A DNA stretch of 64,000 nucleotides from NCBI RefSeq assembly GCF_021049305.1, contig NZ_CP088081.1, positions 2,542,001-2,606,000 on the forward strand. Direction: 5' to 3'. Shown here in pieces: positions 9,825 to 18,832 of this stretch. Position 1 is the stretch's first letter; each line of letters begins with the position of its first letter. Below the pieces are notes generated by a model. It did no database searches. It was not told the origin of the DNA and saw nothing but the letters and a program-made list of their open reading frames with translations. The position numbers and the translations under genes are program-made. This DNA is from Ideonella dechloratans (GTDB lineage Bacteria > Pseudomonadota > Gammaproteobacteria > Burkholderiales > Burkholderiaceae_C).

Positions 9825-12352
9825 GCCCGCGCTCCCTGTGTGCCAGCCGGACCGGCAGCGCGGTCCTGATTCTTGTTGATCATGAAATTGAGCAGGTAAT
9901 CGCGGTACAACTGCACCACCGCCAAGCCGGGGTTGGCCTTGCCCGCCACCTCGCGCACGTCCTGCGCCATGGTTTTGAAGGATTCGTCCGCGTCGGTGAC
10001 GATGAACACCCGCGACAAGCCGGTGCGACCTTCCAGCGACTTCAGCAAGCGGCCCATGCGGGTTTCATCCAGCAGCACCACGAAATTGCTGCCCTCCGGC
10101 GCAAACAGCACCGGCTCCGGCTCGCCGCGTTTCAATTCGGGCCGCGGCCCCACGGCGCCCGCCTTCAGCCACAGCAGCGGCAGTATTTCGCGGAAGGCGC
10201 GGCGCAGCGACACGCGCTCCTTATCCAAAAAATCCAGCTTGAAGTAGGCGAGGTTGGCGGCAAAGCCCGCGCTCATCGGGCGCTTTTCTTCCTCCGGCAC
10301 CAGGATCGGGCCGAGCAGTTCCACCACCTGCGCCTTCAACTGGTCGAACACACGCTTGACGGGCGTGACGATGTAGAAGTCGGTGATGTGTTCTTCCCCG
10401 TCGAGTGCTTCCAGCCAATCCTCCGCGGCCGCCGGGTCAAACAGCACGCTGGCCTTGTGACCTTCCGACACGATGAAGGGGCACGGATCTTTCACCAGCG
10501 TCTGCGACAGGTCATCGATCAGTGCCACCACCTGTTTCTTTTTGGCCGGTGTATTGAGTTGTGCCGGATCGACAAAGCCGATCTGTGTGAAGCTGCGCGC
10601 TTTCTCGCGCTCCACGGTTTTGCCGGTCAGGTATTCACCGGTCAGCACCGAGCCATTGTCCCGCCGGCCCAGGATGGTGTACTTGCTGCGCGGCCAGGTC
10701 ACCGAACGGCAGATGCCTTGGGCCTCCCACTCTGCATCGCCGGGTTGCAGGCCGCGTGCGCTCAGTGCCGCAGCCTCCTCGGCGGAGACTTCGTTATTGG
10801 TGACCAGAATGCAGCGGCGCTGGCCGCCGTCGGTGGCGTTGAGCAGGTTGACGGCATTTAGCGTGGTGCCGCTGCCTGCGAAGAAGTCCACCGTCAAAGC
10901 GGTGGGTTTGTCTTCGAGATAGAACCGTAGCGTGTCCCTTACGGCATACAAACTTTTGGGGAATGGGAAGCGGCGATCTGGAAGAATGTCGCCCAGTAGC
11001 CGAGAGCCATACTGAGTGGCATCGTGACTAGCGATTCGCCATTGACTACCGGGTACGGCCAGCACGAAGCTGGCGTCGGCATCCTCAACAATTATTGAAC
11101 CATCTGCCGCGCGTCCGGCCTCTTGGAACTCCCCGCGTTGAATCTTGGCGTATTCACCGTCCTTCAAAATGTAAATTACAAAACCGCGTTTTTCGTTACC
11201 CCCAACACGTACACGTCCAAGCCGCATACGCTCTTTGAACGTTTCAGGTGACCATTGCCAGTTGCCTTCTGTTTTGTTTTTGCGAATTGGCAGAACAGCA
11301 ACGAGACCTGGGATTTGTTCCGCAACGGAAACACCTTCAGGCAATGCTGAACCGACTTTTTCGATTGCCTTTGTCTTTGGATTAACGTAGATCGGATAAA
11401 AACAGCCAGGGGAGTGACTCCTCTCGGCATTCGTGCCCGAGCGCCGAAGTAGATCCCAACGAATATTTCCTGTGTGGGTTCGCCCCTTTCCTGAAACCCA
11501 TTCGCGACTGAGTCGAAGTCGATTTGGTGCTGCTTGACCAAACATAACCACAAAGATGTATTCGTCTGCCCGACCGAAGCCTCCAGCACGCGCAACTACT
11601 GCAGGGTTGATCATGGTGCTGATCATCTGAATTCGAGCTTCTGGAAACTGCTGTTCGAGCAACATCCCAAGGTGCAAATACTCTTTTTCGTCAATCGTGA
11701 CGATCAGCACCCCGGTATCCGGCTTGAGCAGGCGCTTGGCCAGTTTCAAGCGCTTTTCCATGAAGGCCAGCCACTTGCTGTGCCGCCAGCCATCGTTGCC
11801 GTCCACGTAGTCGTTGTTGTATTTCCAGTCCCGCGCGCCGGTGTTGTAGGGCGGGTCGATGTAGATGCAATCGACCTGACCGGCATACAGGTAATCCAGC
11901 AACTGCAGCGCGTGGTAGTTATCGGCCTCGATCAGCGTGTGCCAGGGGGCGTCAAGCGGGCCGTTGGCCACGGCATCCACCGGCACCAGCGCGGGGAAGA
12001 TCGGCTCGCCAAACTCCCGCACCACCAGCAGTTCATCCACCGGAAACTGCACCGGCTCTGCCGCTGCACGGGTCGGTTCGCTAGGGTGGACCTCGTTGCT
12101 GGGCTTGACGCAGGTGGCCACGCCCGCGTGGATGGACTGGATTTGCCACACATCTTTCAGCGCACCCTGACGGCGACACACCAGATCGCCCTTGCGTGGC
12201 TTGGCGCCGTGCAGCGGCAACAACTCCGGCAGGTGATCTTCAAACACCAGGCCGAATTTCTTTTCTTTCTTCGCGTTGTCCCACTCTGCGGTGAGTCGCT
12301 CGCGCAGTCGGGGATCGCTGATTTGGGCGATCAGGGTATCAATGGCGGACAA
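9821..12352 (-). CDS. mod: Type III DNA methyltransferase, Mod subunit
   Basis: 843 aa, starting at TTG 12352 with a strong AGGAGG five bases upstream. DPPYNTG (motif IV, ~residue 168) precedes DFFAGSGTT (motif I, ~residue 485), the order of beta-class N6-adenine methyltransferases. The ~310 residues between the motifs would hold the target-recognition region. The protein is longer than most Mod proteins (~550-700 aa) because of a long C-terminal region, which may contact Res. Mod methylates an asymmetric site and gives Res its specificity. I see no simple-sequence repeat suggesting phase variation. Confidence 0.92.
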   Translation of the reverse strand: MSAIDTLIAQISDPRLRERLTAEWDNAKKEKKFGLVFEDHLPELLPLHGAKPRKGDLVCRRQGALKDVWQIQSIHAGVATCVKPSNEVHPSEPTRAAAEPVQFPVDELLVVREFGEPIFPALVPVDAVANGPLDAPWHTLIEADNYHALQLLDYLYAGQVDCIYIDPPYNTGARDWKYNNDYVDGNDGWRHSKWLAFMEKRLKLAKRLLKPDTGVLIVTIDEKEYLHLGMLLEQQFPEARIQMISTMINPAVVARAGGFGRADEYIFVVMFGQAAPNRLRLSREWVSGKGRTHTGNIRWDLLRRSGTNAERSHSPGCFYPIYVNPKTKAIEKVGSALPEGVSVAEQIPGLVAVLPIRKNKTEGNWQWSPETFKERMRLGRVRVGGNEKRGFVIYILKDGEYAKIQRGEFQEAGRAADGSIIVEDADASFVLAVPGSQWRIASHDATQYGSRLLGDILPDRRFPFPKSLYAVRDTLRFYLEDKPTALTVDFFAGSGTTLNAVNLLNATDGGQRRCILVTNNEVSAEEAAALSARGLQPGDAEWEAQGICRSVTWPRSKYTILGRRDNGSVLTGEYLTGKTVEREKARSFTQIGFVDPAQLNTPAKKKQVVALIDDLSQTLVKDPCPFIVSEGHKASVLFDPAAAEDWLEALDGEEHITDFYIVTPVKRVFDQLKAQVVELLGPILVPEEEKRPMSAGFAANLAYFKLDFLDKERVSLRRAFREILPLLWLKAGAVGPRPELKRGEPEPVLFAPEGSNFVVLLDETRMGRLLKSLEGRTGLSRVFIVTDADESFKTMAQDVREVAGKANPGLAVVQLYRDYLLNFMINKNQDRAAGPAGTQGARA

Positions 12353-12369
12353 ACTTCCCTCCTTTTGGC

Positions 12370-12429
12370 CTACCAGCCCTCACGGGCTGCAGACTCGTGT
12401 TCATTCAGCAATTCGATGGGGCCGGTCAT
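12370..12429 (-). CDS. 19-residue micro-ORF between the HTH gene and mod
   Basis: The ATG shares one base with the HTH stop (TGATG) and encodes MTGPIELLNEHESAAREGW. It ends 17 bp before the mod TTG start and leaves the mod AGGAGG just downstream. It is not in frame with mod. The arrangement suggests a coupling leader peptide, but chance is possible with an ORF this short. Confidence 0.35.
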   Translation of the reverse strand: MTGPIELLNEHESAAREGW

Positions 12430-12635
12430 CACGAGCCCTTTTCTTCCGGAGCCGCATGCTCATCGGCACCACCGGCGCGCACCCAGTCATCCACCTCGGA
12501 CACCTGGAACTTCCACAACCGACCCACGCGGTGCGCTGGCAGGCCTTTGCGGTCGATCCAGCGGTAGATCGAATCGCGCGTGACACCCAGATGCTCGGCA
12601 ATCTGGTCCACGGAAACCCATGGTTCAGCGGTCAT
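12429..12635 (-). CDS. Small helix-turn-helix (excisionase/MerR-like) DNA-binding protein
   Basis: 68 aa from the ATG before TAEPW. WVSVDQIAEHLGVTRDSIY is a winged HTH of the excisionase/HTH_17 type, followed by WIDRKGLPAHRVGRLW and a wing-like KFQVSEVDDWV. The tail is acidic. It is the first gene of the defence operon, so it probably regulates the downstream restriction genes. Such proteins also appear as accessory subunits in restriction loci. It is divergent from the plus-strand module that starts at 12818. Confidence 0.75.
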   Translation of the reverse strand: MTAEPWVSVDQIAEHLGVTRDSIYRWIDRKGLPAHRVGRLWKFQVSEVDDWVRAGGADEHAAPEEKGS

Positions 12636-12817
12636 GGTAGGGCTCCGGCAGCAGCGGTTTTGGCGGCATAAAGTCGGTGTAAATCGCAAAGGATGCAATT
12701 TATCAGGTTGAAGGGCGGCAGACGAGGGTTCGATGCCGTGGGCATCATCTTTTTCTTGGCTTCTTGATCGTTCAGCGCGTGAATGGTGGCGTCATCCATC
12801 AACCAAGGAGCCCCGCG

Positions 12818-13021
12818 ATGAACACCAAGACCACCGCCATCGACACCTATCTCGCCCGCACCGCAGCCATCCACATCAAGGTAGCCCGGCTGCGCCAACT
12901 GGCCGACAACCACTTCGGCCACAACCTGGACGCCATCCACTGGGGCCACGCCGGTGACCTGGGGCGGGTGGATCAGGCACTAGATGATCTGCTGGCGATC
13001 TTCGACGATCAGGCTAAGTAA
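12818..13021 (+). CDS. Small conserved element protein of unknown function
   Basis: 67 aa from an ATG preceded by AAGGAG. It is helical and acidic at the end (VDQALDDLLAIFDDQ). I recognise the type as one that often precedes DUF3489 genes in proteobacterial integrative elements, but no function is known to me. Only 11 bp separate it from the next gene, so they are likely co-transcribed. Confidence 0.6.
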   Translation: MNTKTTAIDTYLARTAAIHIKVARLRQLADNHFGHNLDAIHWGHAGDLGRVDQALDDLLAIFDDQAK

Positions 13022-13032
13022 GGGAGGCCACG

Positions 13033-13518
13033 ATGGAGGCACTGCCGAAACTCTCCCCAGCCCAAGCCCTGTTGCTGCGTACCGCCACTCGCCGCGCTGA
13101 TGGGCGCGTGATTCCGCCCGAAACCCTGCGCGGCGGCGCGCGGGTCAAGGTACTGGCCGCGTTGCTGCAGCGTGGCTGGATCGAGCCTGCCGACGACGGC
13201 CACGTGATGACCGACGCGGGCTACGCAGCCATCGGTCTGCAGCGCCCCGCACCGCTGGATGACGTCCAGTCGATGGACACCACCGACGACCTCCAACTTC
13301 TGGAGGGCATCCCGGTGCGCCCTGGCACCAAGCTTGCCGCACTGGTGATGGTATTGCGCAGCCCGCAGGGGGCGACCAGTCTCCAACTGATGCTGGCCAC
13401 CGGCTGGCAGCCCCACACCGTGCGCGGAGCCATCTCCGGGATGCTGCGAAAGCAGCTCGGCCTGAACGTGGTGCTGGCGCACAACGACATCGGTGAACGG
13501 GTGTACCGGGTGGTCTGA
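13033..13518 (+). CDS. DUF3489 family protein
   Basis: 161 aa. The C-terminal ~70 residues (GTKLAALVMVL...GATSLQLMLATGWQPHTVRGAIS) match DUF3489, a winged-helix-like domain with the recognition-type segment WQPHTVRGAISGMLRK. The N-terminal half also looks like a winged helix (LLRTATRRADG...ALLQRGWIE). Both halves suggest DNA binding. DUF3489 proteins travel with DUF2924 proteins and serine recombinases on mobile elements, and both are present 6 kb downstream. The exact role is unknown. Confidence 0.8.
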   Translation: MEALPKLSPAQALLLRTATRRADGRVIPPETLRGGARVKVLAALLQRGWIEPADDGHVMTDAGYAAIGLQRPAPLDDVQSMDTTDDLQLLEGIPVRPGTKLAALVMVLRSPQGATSLQLMLATGWQPHTVRGAISGMLRKQLGLNVVLAHNDIGERVYRVV

Positions 13519-14148
13519 TTGGCTGCCAAGGGTGTCCAGTTTCTGGAGGCCCTTGCACATACCCCGGCGCGCCTGACGCATCGGACACAGGTTGTCGTAA
13601 CTTCCCGTGAGGCACGCGCACGCGTGCAGAGAGTTACGTAGAACTGTGTCTGTTGCGTCAGACCGTGCGCAAAGGCTCGTGGGCCGATTTCTGCAATCCA
13701 GGCAGCGAATCAGCCGCAAACCCGCGCCAGCATTGAGTTTTTATCCCTGGCCGTTTTTCGCATAGCCTGGGTGCAAACCTGCAAACCGGGTACGCACCCA
13801 GGTTCGCACCGTCTGCGTTGCCGCCATCCCCCACAGGCCCGCGTTCATCGGACATTCTTCCCACTGCCCCGCACCGCCGGGTGCGAACCGCAAACCCTGC
13901 AAACCTTGTTTTTGGGTCGGACGGTGGCGAGATGCTGCGCTCGCGCCCCCCGTATTGGAATATCGCCAGGAAGGACCCCTTTTGCCTGGGGCATGTATGC
14001 GTGCGCCGACCATAACAATAGACGCTGACCATCACCATCGTCACAACCATCACGGTCGATTGCCCGGCGTGACAGTGGTGATGGTTGTGACGGTTGCCGC
14101 CTGTTGTTTACACCGGCGAGCACGCAGATATGCCTGGCGATCCGACCG
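13519..14148. repeat. 630-bp gene-free region with iteron-like repeats, a dispersed repeat and a 15-bp inverted repeat
   Basis: No convincing gene is present. From ~13770 to 13910 there are repeated TGCAAACC and GGTGCGAACC/GGTTCGCACC units. At 13931-13990 there is a ~60-bp sequence (core GCGCTCGCGCCCCCCGTATT, then CAGGAAGGACCC) that recurs inverted at 18833-18892. At 14039-14053 and 14078-14092 lies a perfect 15-bp inverted repeat (CGTCACAACCATCAC) with a 24-nt spacer. The make-up suggests a control or replication region of the serine-recombinase module. Confidence 0.55.
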
Positions 14149-14478
14149 TCACACGCCGTCGGGCTCCTGCATCCACGCCGGGATATCCCGCTGGCCGTGC
14201 AGCACACGCCAGATATCGATGTGGTCCGGACGCTCGACGTAGAACACGAGGTGCGGGTAGCGCGTCAGCGGCCATGTGCGCAGGCCCGGCAAGTTGAGTT
14301 CATGGGCATAGCGAGGAGAGCCGGTGGCCGGGTGGCGACCGATGTGCCCGAAGGCCTTCTCCAGCGCATCGACGAAACCCAGTGCCACGGCTTCGCCCGC
14401 CTCACTCAGGTAAAAGGCCACAGCCTCATCCACATCCCGGTTGGCCTGCTCACGCGGGATGACTGGCTTGGCCTTCAC
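14149..14478 (-). CDS. parE: ParE-type (RelE/ParE superfamily) toxin
   Basis: 109 aa with GTG start overlapping the antitoxin stop (GTGA). The fold signature is visible: an N-terminal helix pair (ANRDVDEAVAFYLSEAG), then HPATGSPRY, LRTWPLTRYPHLVFYVERPDHIDIWRV in pieces, and a final HGQRDIP typical of ParE. ParE toxins inhibit DNA gyrase; RelE relatives cut mRNA. The ParD-like partner points to ParE. It probably stabilises the element. Confidence 0.88.
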   Translation of the reverse strand: MKAKPVIPREQANRDVDEAVAFYLSEAGEAVALGFVDALEKAFGHIGRHPATGSPRYAHELNLPGLRTWPLTRYPHLVFYVERPDHIDIWRVLHGQRDIPAWMQEPDGV

Positions 14479-14726
14479 GCCTTGGCTGCGGGTTTGGCGG
14501 CCTTGCGCACCCGATCCCGCAGCCCCTCGAAGTAGCTGGCATCGGCGGGGGCCGCCGGGGCGGATGCTGCTCCGGCCAACAACAAGCCGCGCAGCTGCAG
14601 ACGGTCCTGGTCCTTGCGGATCAACTCGCGCACGTACTCGCTGCTCGTGCTGTAGCCGCGCTGGCTAACCTGTTCGTCCACGAAGGACTTCAGAGTGTCG
14701 GGGAGAGAGATGTTCATCGTGCTCAT
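14475..14726 (-). CDS. parD: ParD-type ribbon-helix-helix antitoxin
   Basis: 83 aa from the ATG before STMNISLP. The residues MNISLPDTLKSFVDEQV followed by YSTSSEYVRELIR are the ribbon-helix-helix DNA-binding domain. The Ala-rich C-terminal third would wrap the toxin. It is the first gene of the pair and should autorepress the promoter upstream (14727-14790), which is shared divergently with the plus-strand gene at 14796. Confidence 0.88.
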   Translation of the reverse strand: MSTMNISLPDTLKSFVDEQVSQRGYSTSSEYVRELIRKDQDRLQLRGLLLAGAASAPAAPADASYFEGLRDRVRKAAKPAAKA

Positions 14727-14795
14727 GGCGCAAGTGTGGGTTCTTTGGCAAAATTTGGCAAGACCCATATTCCACCATACCGAAAGAAGGCATCC

Positions 14796-15407
14796 ATGCC
14801 CAACTCGAACAACTGCCTGCGCTACTGGGACCTGGCTGACCACATCCGCATCGATGACGCCATCGCCCTGTGGTGTGGCGTGGAGCCTGCAGAGCTCGCC
14901 AGCCTGAATTTCGAGACCCAGTGCATGAGCGCCAAGCGGGCCGCGCTGGTCACCGCCCTGCGCACGGAGCGCCTCGAATATGAAGACCTGGGCATCGTCA
15001 CCTCGCGTGGTCAGGTGTTCAAGGGCGCTCCCATCGACGAGTTGCTGGAGAAGGATCGTCTGGTCATCAACAAGGCCAGCCTGCGGCGGTGGTTCGAGCA
15101 ACTGCCGTTCGAGGACCGCCCAGCGTTTTTGTTCGACGAGGCCAGGCAACCCGTTCTGCCCGATGGCAGCGAGGCAGCCGAGATGAACAGCCTGAAGGCT
15201 ATCGCCCTCATGGCGCATCTGTTGGCCAAGTCCGCCAGCAAATACCAGGTCGGCAACCGCCCGAACGCCTCGGCCATCAGCGAGGCTGTTATCCAGGCGG
15301 CCGAAGAACTGATGCCCAGCGACACTCGCGGCCTACTGTCCTTCAACAAGAAACTGGGCGAGGCGCTCAAGCTGTTCGGGCCGGAGATCAATGGGCACCG
15401 GACTTGA
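14796..15407 (+). CDS. Unknown element protein
   Basis: 203 aa from the ATG preceded by AAGAAGG. Soluble and helical, with no signal peptide. Features are CLRYWDLADHIRIDDAIALW near the start, an Arg/Trp-rich middle (LRRWFEQLPFEDRP) and a helical end. I do not recognise a named domain. The N-terminal Trp-rich stretch resembles proteins that sit before AlpA-type regulators in integrative elements. It is divergent from parDE. Confidence 0.55.
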   Translation: MPNSNNCLRYWDLADHIRIDDAIALWCGVEPAELASLNFETQCMSAKRAALVTALRTERLEYEDLGIVTSRGQVFKGAPIDELLEKDRLVINKASLRRWFEQLPFEDRPAFLFDEARQPVLPDGSEAAEMNSLKAIALMAHLLAKSASKYQVGNRPNASAISEAVIQAAEELMPSDTRGLLSFNKKLGEALKLFGPEINGHRT

Positions 15408-15511
15408 TGATGGTTTTTTGAAGTTCAGAAAACCTTTTTGAACTTCCTGTTCGCCAAGTTCGAGGCGAACCACGATGGCGGTATTCCAAATGAACCCGAA
15501 GGAATGCCGCC

Positions 15512-15790
15512 ATGCCCAAAAGGGCCCGAACATCACACATTGCCAGCACCGCTGATCTGCGTGCTGAATTTTGGCAAGCGCCCGTCGAGGCCTTGCTCGA
15601 CCGTAAAACAGCGGCCGCCGGGATGGGCTACACCGTCGGCTGGCTGGAGTGGTCTGCCACGCACGGCGGCGGCCCCATCCTCACCAAGATCGGACGCACT
15701 GTCCGCTATCGCAAGGCCGATGTGCTGGCTTGGCTGGACGCCAACAGTCGCCGCATTGCGCGCACCTCTGAACTTACGGATCGGGGGTGA
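15512..15790 (+). CDS. AlpA/excisionase-like DNA-binding protein
   Basis: 92 aa. It contains LLDRKTAAAGMGYTVGWLEW, a helix-turn-helix-like segment, and TKIGRTVRYRKADVLAWLD, the wing motif of AlpA/HTH_17 regulators. Its ending overlaps the start of the primase-like gene, so it is probably co-transcribed with and regulatory for the replication part of the element. Confidence 0.65.
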   Translation: MPKRARTSHIASTADLRAEFWQAPVEALLDRKTAAAGMGYTVGWLEWSATHGGGPILTKIGRTVRYRKADVLAWLDANSRRIARTSELTDRG

Positions 15791-17604
15791 TGGTGAGCGC
15801 GTCCATCCCTTCCCCGGACGAAGTAGTAGAGAACGACCGTCACCACCATCACGACCATCACACGGTCGAGGTGGATACAGCGGCCACTCCGGCACCGACA
15901 CCAGACAGCGATCCCGTTGGCGTGATCGAGGCGGCACTGGTCCGTCTGGTCGATGACGTGGGCGTGCTGGCCGAGGAAGACGTGGTGCGCGCCTTCTCGA
16001 TCCTCAAGGCCACAGACCTGCCCGACTACTTGCGCCTGCGTCACGCCGCCAAGAAGGCCAACCGCGACTGCTCGGTGACGGTGCTCGACAAACTGGTGCG
16101 GGACGAACTGCCCGGCAGTGATGACGATGTCAGCGCGCTCGATGAACTGGTCGCCCTGGCCCGGGCGCAGTGCCAGTTGCACCACGACGCCGACCGCAAT
16201 GCGGTCGCCGTGATTCCGATGCCCACTCGGCGCGAAGTGTGGCGGGTGTATTCCTCAGGCTTCGAGGAATGGCTGCGGGCCGCGTACTGGCGTGCCAAGG
16301 AAATGGGCGTGCCGGAGACCACGATGAAATCGGCCCTGGCCACGCTCGCCGCTGCAGGCATCAATGATGGCGACGAGATCGAAGTTCACGTCCGTGCCGC
16401 CCGCTGCGACGACGGCTACCTGATCGATCTGGCCGATGAGCAGTGGCAGGCCATCCACGTCACCTCCCAGGGCTGGCGGATGGTCAACGAATCGCCGGTG
16501 TATTTCACCCGCACGCCTTCGATGCGTCCGCTGCCTATGCCAGTGGCTGATGGCGATGTCGGGTTGCTCTGGCAGCACACAAACATCCCGGCACACAGCC
16601 GCGTGATGGTGCTGGCGTGGCTGCTGGACTGCTTCCGTCCGAACACCGCTTTCCCGGTGCTGGAGCTGGTGGGCGAACAAGGCTCGGCCAAGTCCACCAC
16701 GCAGTCCGTGCTGCGCAGCCTGGTCGATCCCAACAAGGTGATGCTGCGTGGTAGACCCAAGACGGTGGAGGACGTGTTCGTCGCCGCCGCCAACAACTGG
16801 CTGGTCAGCTACGAGAACCTCTCTGGCCTCACGCCCGAGCAGCAGGATGCCTTTTGTACCCTGGCCACCGGCGGCGGTTTTGCCTCGCGTCAGCTTTACA
16901 CCAATGGCGAAGAGCACGTCATGGAAACCAAGCGGCCGGTGGTGCTCAACGGCATCGCAGTGGTCGCGACGCGCCCCGACCTGATCGACCGGGTGATCCA
17001 CGTCGATCTGCCGACCATTCCCGCCGATGCCCGGCGTGACGATGCCGATACGCACGCGGGCTGGGAACGCGATCAACCCAAGGTCTTCGCGGGTCTGCTG
17101 GATCTGTTCTCAGCGGCGCTGGCCATCCTGCCAACGGTCAAGCTCACCCAGAAGCAGCGCATGGCCGATTACGAACGGCTGGGCGAGGCAGTGGCACGCG
17201 CCTTGGGCTTCGCGCCCGGTGAATTCCAGCAGCAGTACGCCGAGCTCGTGCGTGCGGGCATCGACCGGGCCTTGGAAAGCAACGCTGTTGCCCAAGCCCT
17301 GGACAAGTACCTCGCCGAGCGCGTGCTGCCCATCAACTGGCAGGGCACCGCCGGCCAGCTCTACGACCTGCTAAACACCCACAGCATCCCCGACCGCAGC
17401 AGCTGGCCGCGCTCACCCAAGGGCCTGTCGGACCAGCTGCGCCGCATCGCCCCGGCCTACCGCGCCAAGGGCATCGACATCACCCACCTCGGCCACAGCC
17501 GTGAGGGGGCGCGCTGGCGCATTGCCCAGACCCGTTCCCAAACCAATCCTGCCACGCCACCCGGCATCGAGGGTGGCACTCGATATGGAGCTCACCGTGA
17601 GTAA
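15790..17604 (+). CDS. Element replication ATPase/primase-like helicase
   Basis: About 604 aa; a GTG one codon earlier is an alternative start. After an unusual His tract (RHHHHDHHTVE, residues ~17-27), the N-terminal region is helical. The central ATPase shows Walker A LVGEQGSAKST (~residue 290), a Walker B/sensor region (NWLVSYENLSGLTPEQQDA), and VVATRPDLIDRVIHVDLP. The C-terminal winged-helix part is LPINWQGTAGQLYDLL. This layout fits the phage/plasmid-type replication helicases carried by integrative elements. It likely drives replication of this module. Confidence 0.7.
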   Translation: MVSASIPSPDEVVENDRHHHHDHHTVEVDTAATPAPTPDSDPVGVIEAALVRLVDDVGVLAEEDVVRAFSILKATDLPDYLRLRHAAKKANRDCSVTVLDKLVRDELPGSDDDVSALDELVALARAQCQLHHDADRNAVAVIPMPTRREVWRVYSSGFEEWLRAAYWRAKEMGVPETTMKSALATLAAAGINDGDEIEVHVRAARCDDGYLIDLADEQWQAIHVTSQGWRMVNESPVYFTRTPSMRPLPMPVADGDVGLLWQHTNIPAHSRVMVLAWLLDCFRPNTAFPVLELVGEQGSAKSTTQSVLRSLVDPNKVMLRGRPKTVEDVFVAAANNWLVSYENLSGLTPEQQDAFCTLATGGGFASRQLYTNGEEHVMETKRPVVLNGIAVVATRPDLIDRVIHVDLPTIPADARRDDADTHAGWERDQPKVFAGLLDLFSAALAILPTVKLTQKQRMADYERLGEAVARALGFAPGEFQQQYAELVRAGIDRALESNAVAQALDKYLAERVLPINWQGTAGQLYDLLNTHSIPDRSSWPRSPKGLSDQLRRIAPAYRAKGIDITHLGHSREGARWRIAQTRSQTNPATPPGIEGGTRYGAHRE

Positions 17605-17854
17605 TTCCAATTTGCACCCCGTCTGGGCCAAGGCCCTCGGCGTTCCTACGCCGTCATCGACAGTGTTGCCGCCCAAGCCAGCAAACGCCTCGGTTATGGC
17701 ATCTGAAGCGACAGACGGCTGGCAAGTCATCGCCGCCGTCAATCCACGTCCCGGCGCACCGGTCGGCATCAAAAAGCAGGTCGGTCCACACCTGTGGATC
17801 AGCACGACCGTGCGTCCCGGCGACCCGCGCTACCCATCCGCCCTGCATGTCTGA
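17585..17854 (+). CDS. Small hypothetical element protein
   Basis: About 89 aa if it starts at ATG 17585, overlapping the previous gene by 20 bp; a GTG at 17597 is an alternative. It has a Pro/Ala-rich middle and no recognisable domain. It is followed 23 bp later by the next gene and looks like part of the same operon. Confidence 0.5.
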   Translation: MELTVSNSNLHPVWAKALGVPTPSSTVLPPKPANASVMASEATDGWQVIAAVNPRPGAPVGIKKQVGPHLWISTTVRPGDPRYPSALHV

Positions 17855-17877
17855 AACCTCAACCCATTGGAGCCACC

Positions 17878-18822
17878 ATGAGCCTGCTTTCTCAACTCAA
17901 AACCACTGTCAAGAAGTCACCTGCCAAGCCCGCCGTTCCGACCATTGAGCCCCCGACGCCTGCGGCTACGGAATCTGTTTCAACCAGTCCTGCCGACGAT
18001 ATCTGCGATCTGGAGACCCTGGCCGGGATGCTTCAGCAGCTGCAGACCCGTAATCAGCAGTATCAGCGCGCCGTCGATGCCTTGGTCGCAGCACGCCGTG
18101 TCGTCAACGGCTGGGACCCGAAGCCCGAACCCGAATTGATCTGGTCGGTGCGCCGCGAAGTGCTGGTGGCGATGGATGACCAGGATGCCCTGGCGCGCTT
18201 TGACCGCGACCACGCGCAAGACCTGGCGGCCGAGCAGGCTGCACGCCACGCGGCCACCCAGCAAGCGCTGGAGGCACCGGCACGGGTCAAGGCCCTGGAG
18301 CAGTACATCAAGGACCTCGCTGCTGAAATGGCGGGCGATGTGGATGAGGGCTTCATCCACAAGGAAATGAAACGGCTGTTCGAGCCCAGCGCACAGCGGA
18401 TGCTGACGGCGGCACAGGCTTTCGTACAGGCGTGGCGGGAGATGAGGACGGTCGAGTCCTGCCTGAAGAGCGCGTTTCGGCTGACCCACTACAGCGTCCA
18501 GGGTGATCGCCGCAGCGGTTACGAGATGTCCTTGATCGGCAAGGCCAACGATGGCGACCTGCTGCCCAACCTGATCGAAGGCGTTGCTTATGACGATCTG
18601 GTGGACCTGAATCGCCAGTTCCGCCGTGGTGACGATGTGCTGTCGCGCCAGATCAATCAGCAACTGACTGAAGCCGGAATTCCTGCAGGGACCCTGCGTG
18701 TGTATCACCCCGGCGCTGCCAGCGACGACCGTCCGATCTACGCACCCGATCCGAACCCGCCGCGCAAGCGTCCTCCGGAGTCGCCCTTCGGCGGTGCCAC
18801 CGTGGTCACGATCCAGACCTGA
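17878..18822 (+). CDS. Unknown helical element protein
   Basis: 314 aa from the ATG at 17878. An N-terminal Lys/Pro/Thr-rich stretch precedes a long Gln/Ala-rich coiled region (MLQQLQTRNQQYQRAV). Further helices follow, then a Pro/Arg-rich tail (PNPPRKRPPESPFGG). The tail looks like a flexible interaction or DNA-binding end. No named family is recognised. It lies between the replication ATPase and the inverted repeat copy. Confidence 0.55.
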   Translation: MSLLSQLKTTVKKSPAKPAVPTIEPPTPAATESVSTSPADDICDLETLAGMLQQLQTRNQQYQRAVDALVAARRVVNGWDPKPEPELIWSVRREVLVAMDDQDALARFDRDHAQDLAAEQAARHAATQQALEAPARVKALEQYIKDLAAEMAGDVDEGFIHKEMKRLFEPSAQRMLTAAQAFVQAWREMRTVESCLKSAFRLTHYSVQGDRRSGYEMSLIGKANDGDLLPNLIEGVAYDDLVDLNRQFRRGDDVLSRQINQQLTEAGIPAGTLRVYHPGAASDDRPIYAPDPNPPRKRPPESPFGGATVVTIQT

Positions 18823-18832
18823 AGCACTGCAC

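Noticed and set aside
8361..9869. 502-aa plus-strand frame opposite res
   Set aside because: His/Arg/Gln-rich shadow of the Res gene, without ribosome site or recognisable domain.
13658..14053. Minus-strand frame in the repeat region encoding a GPSWRYSNTGGAS-type peptide
   Set aside because: It is the translation of the dispersed repeat and is not supported by a start site or domain.
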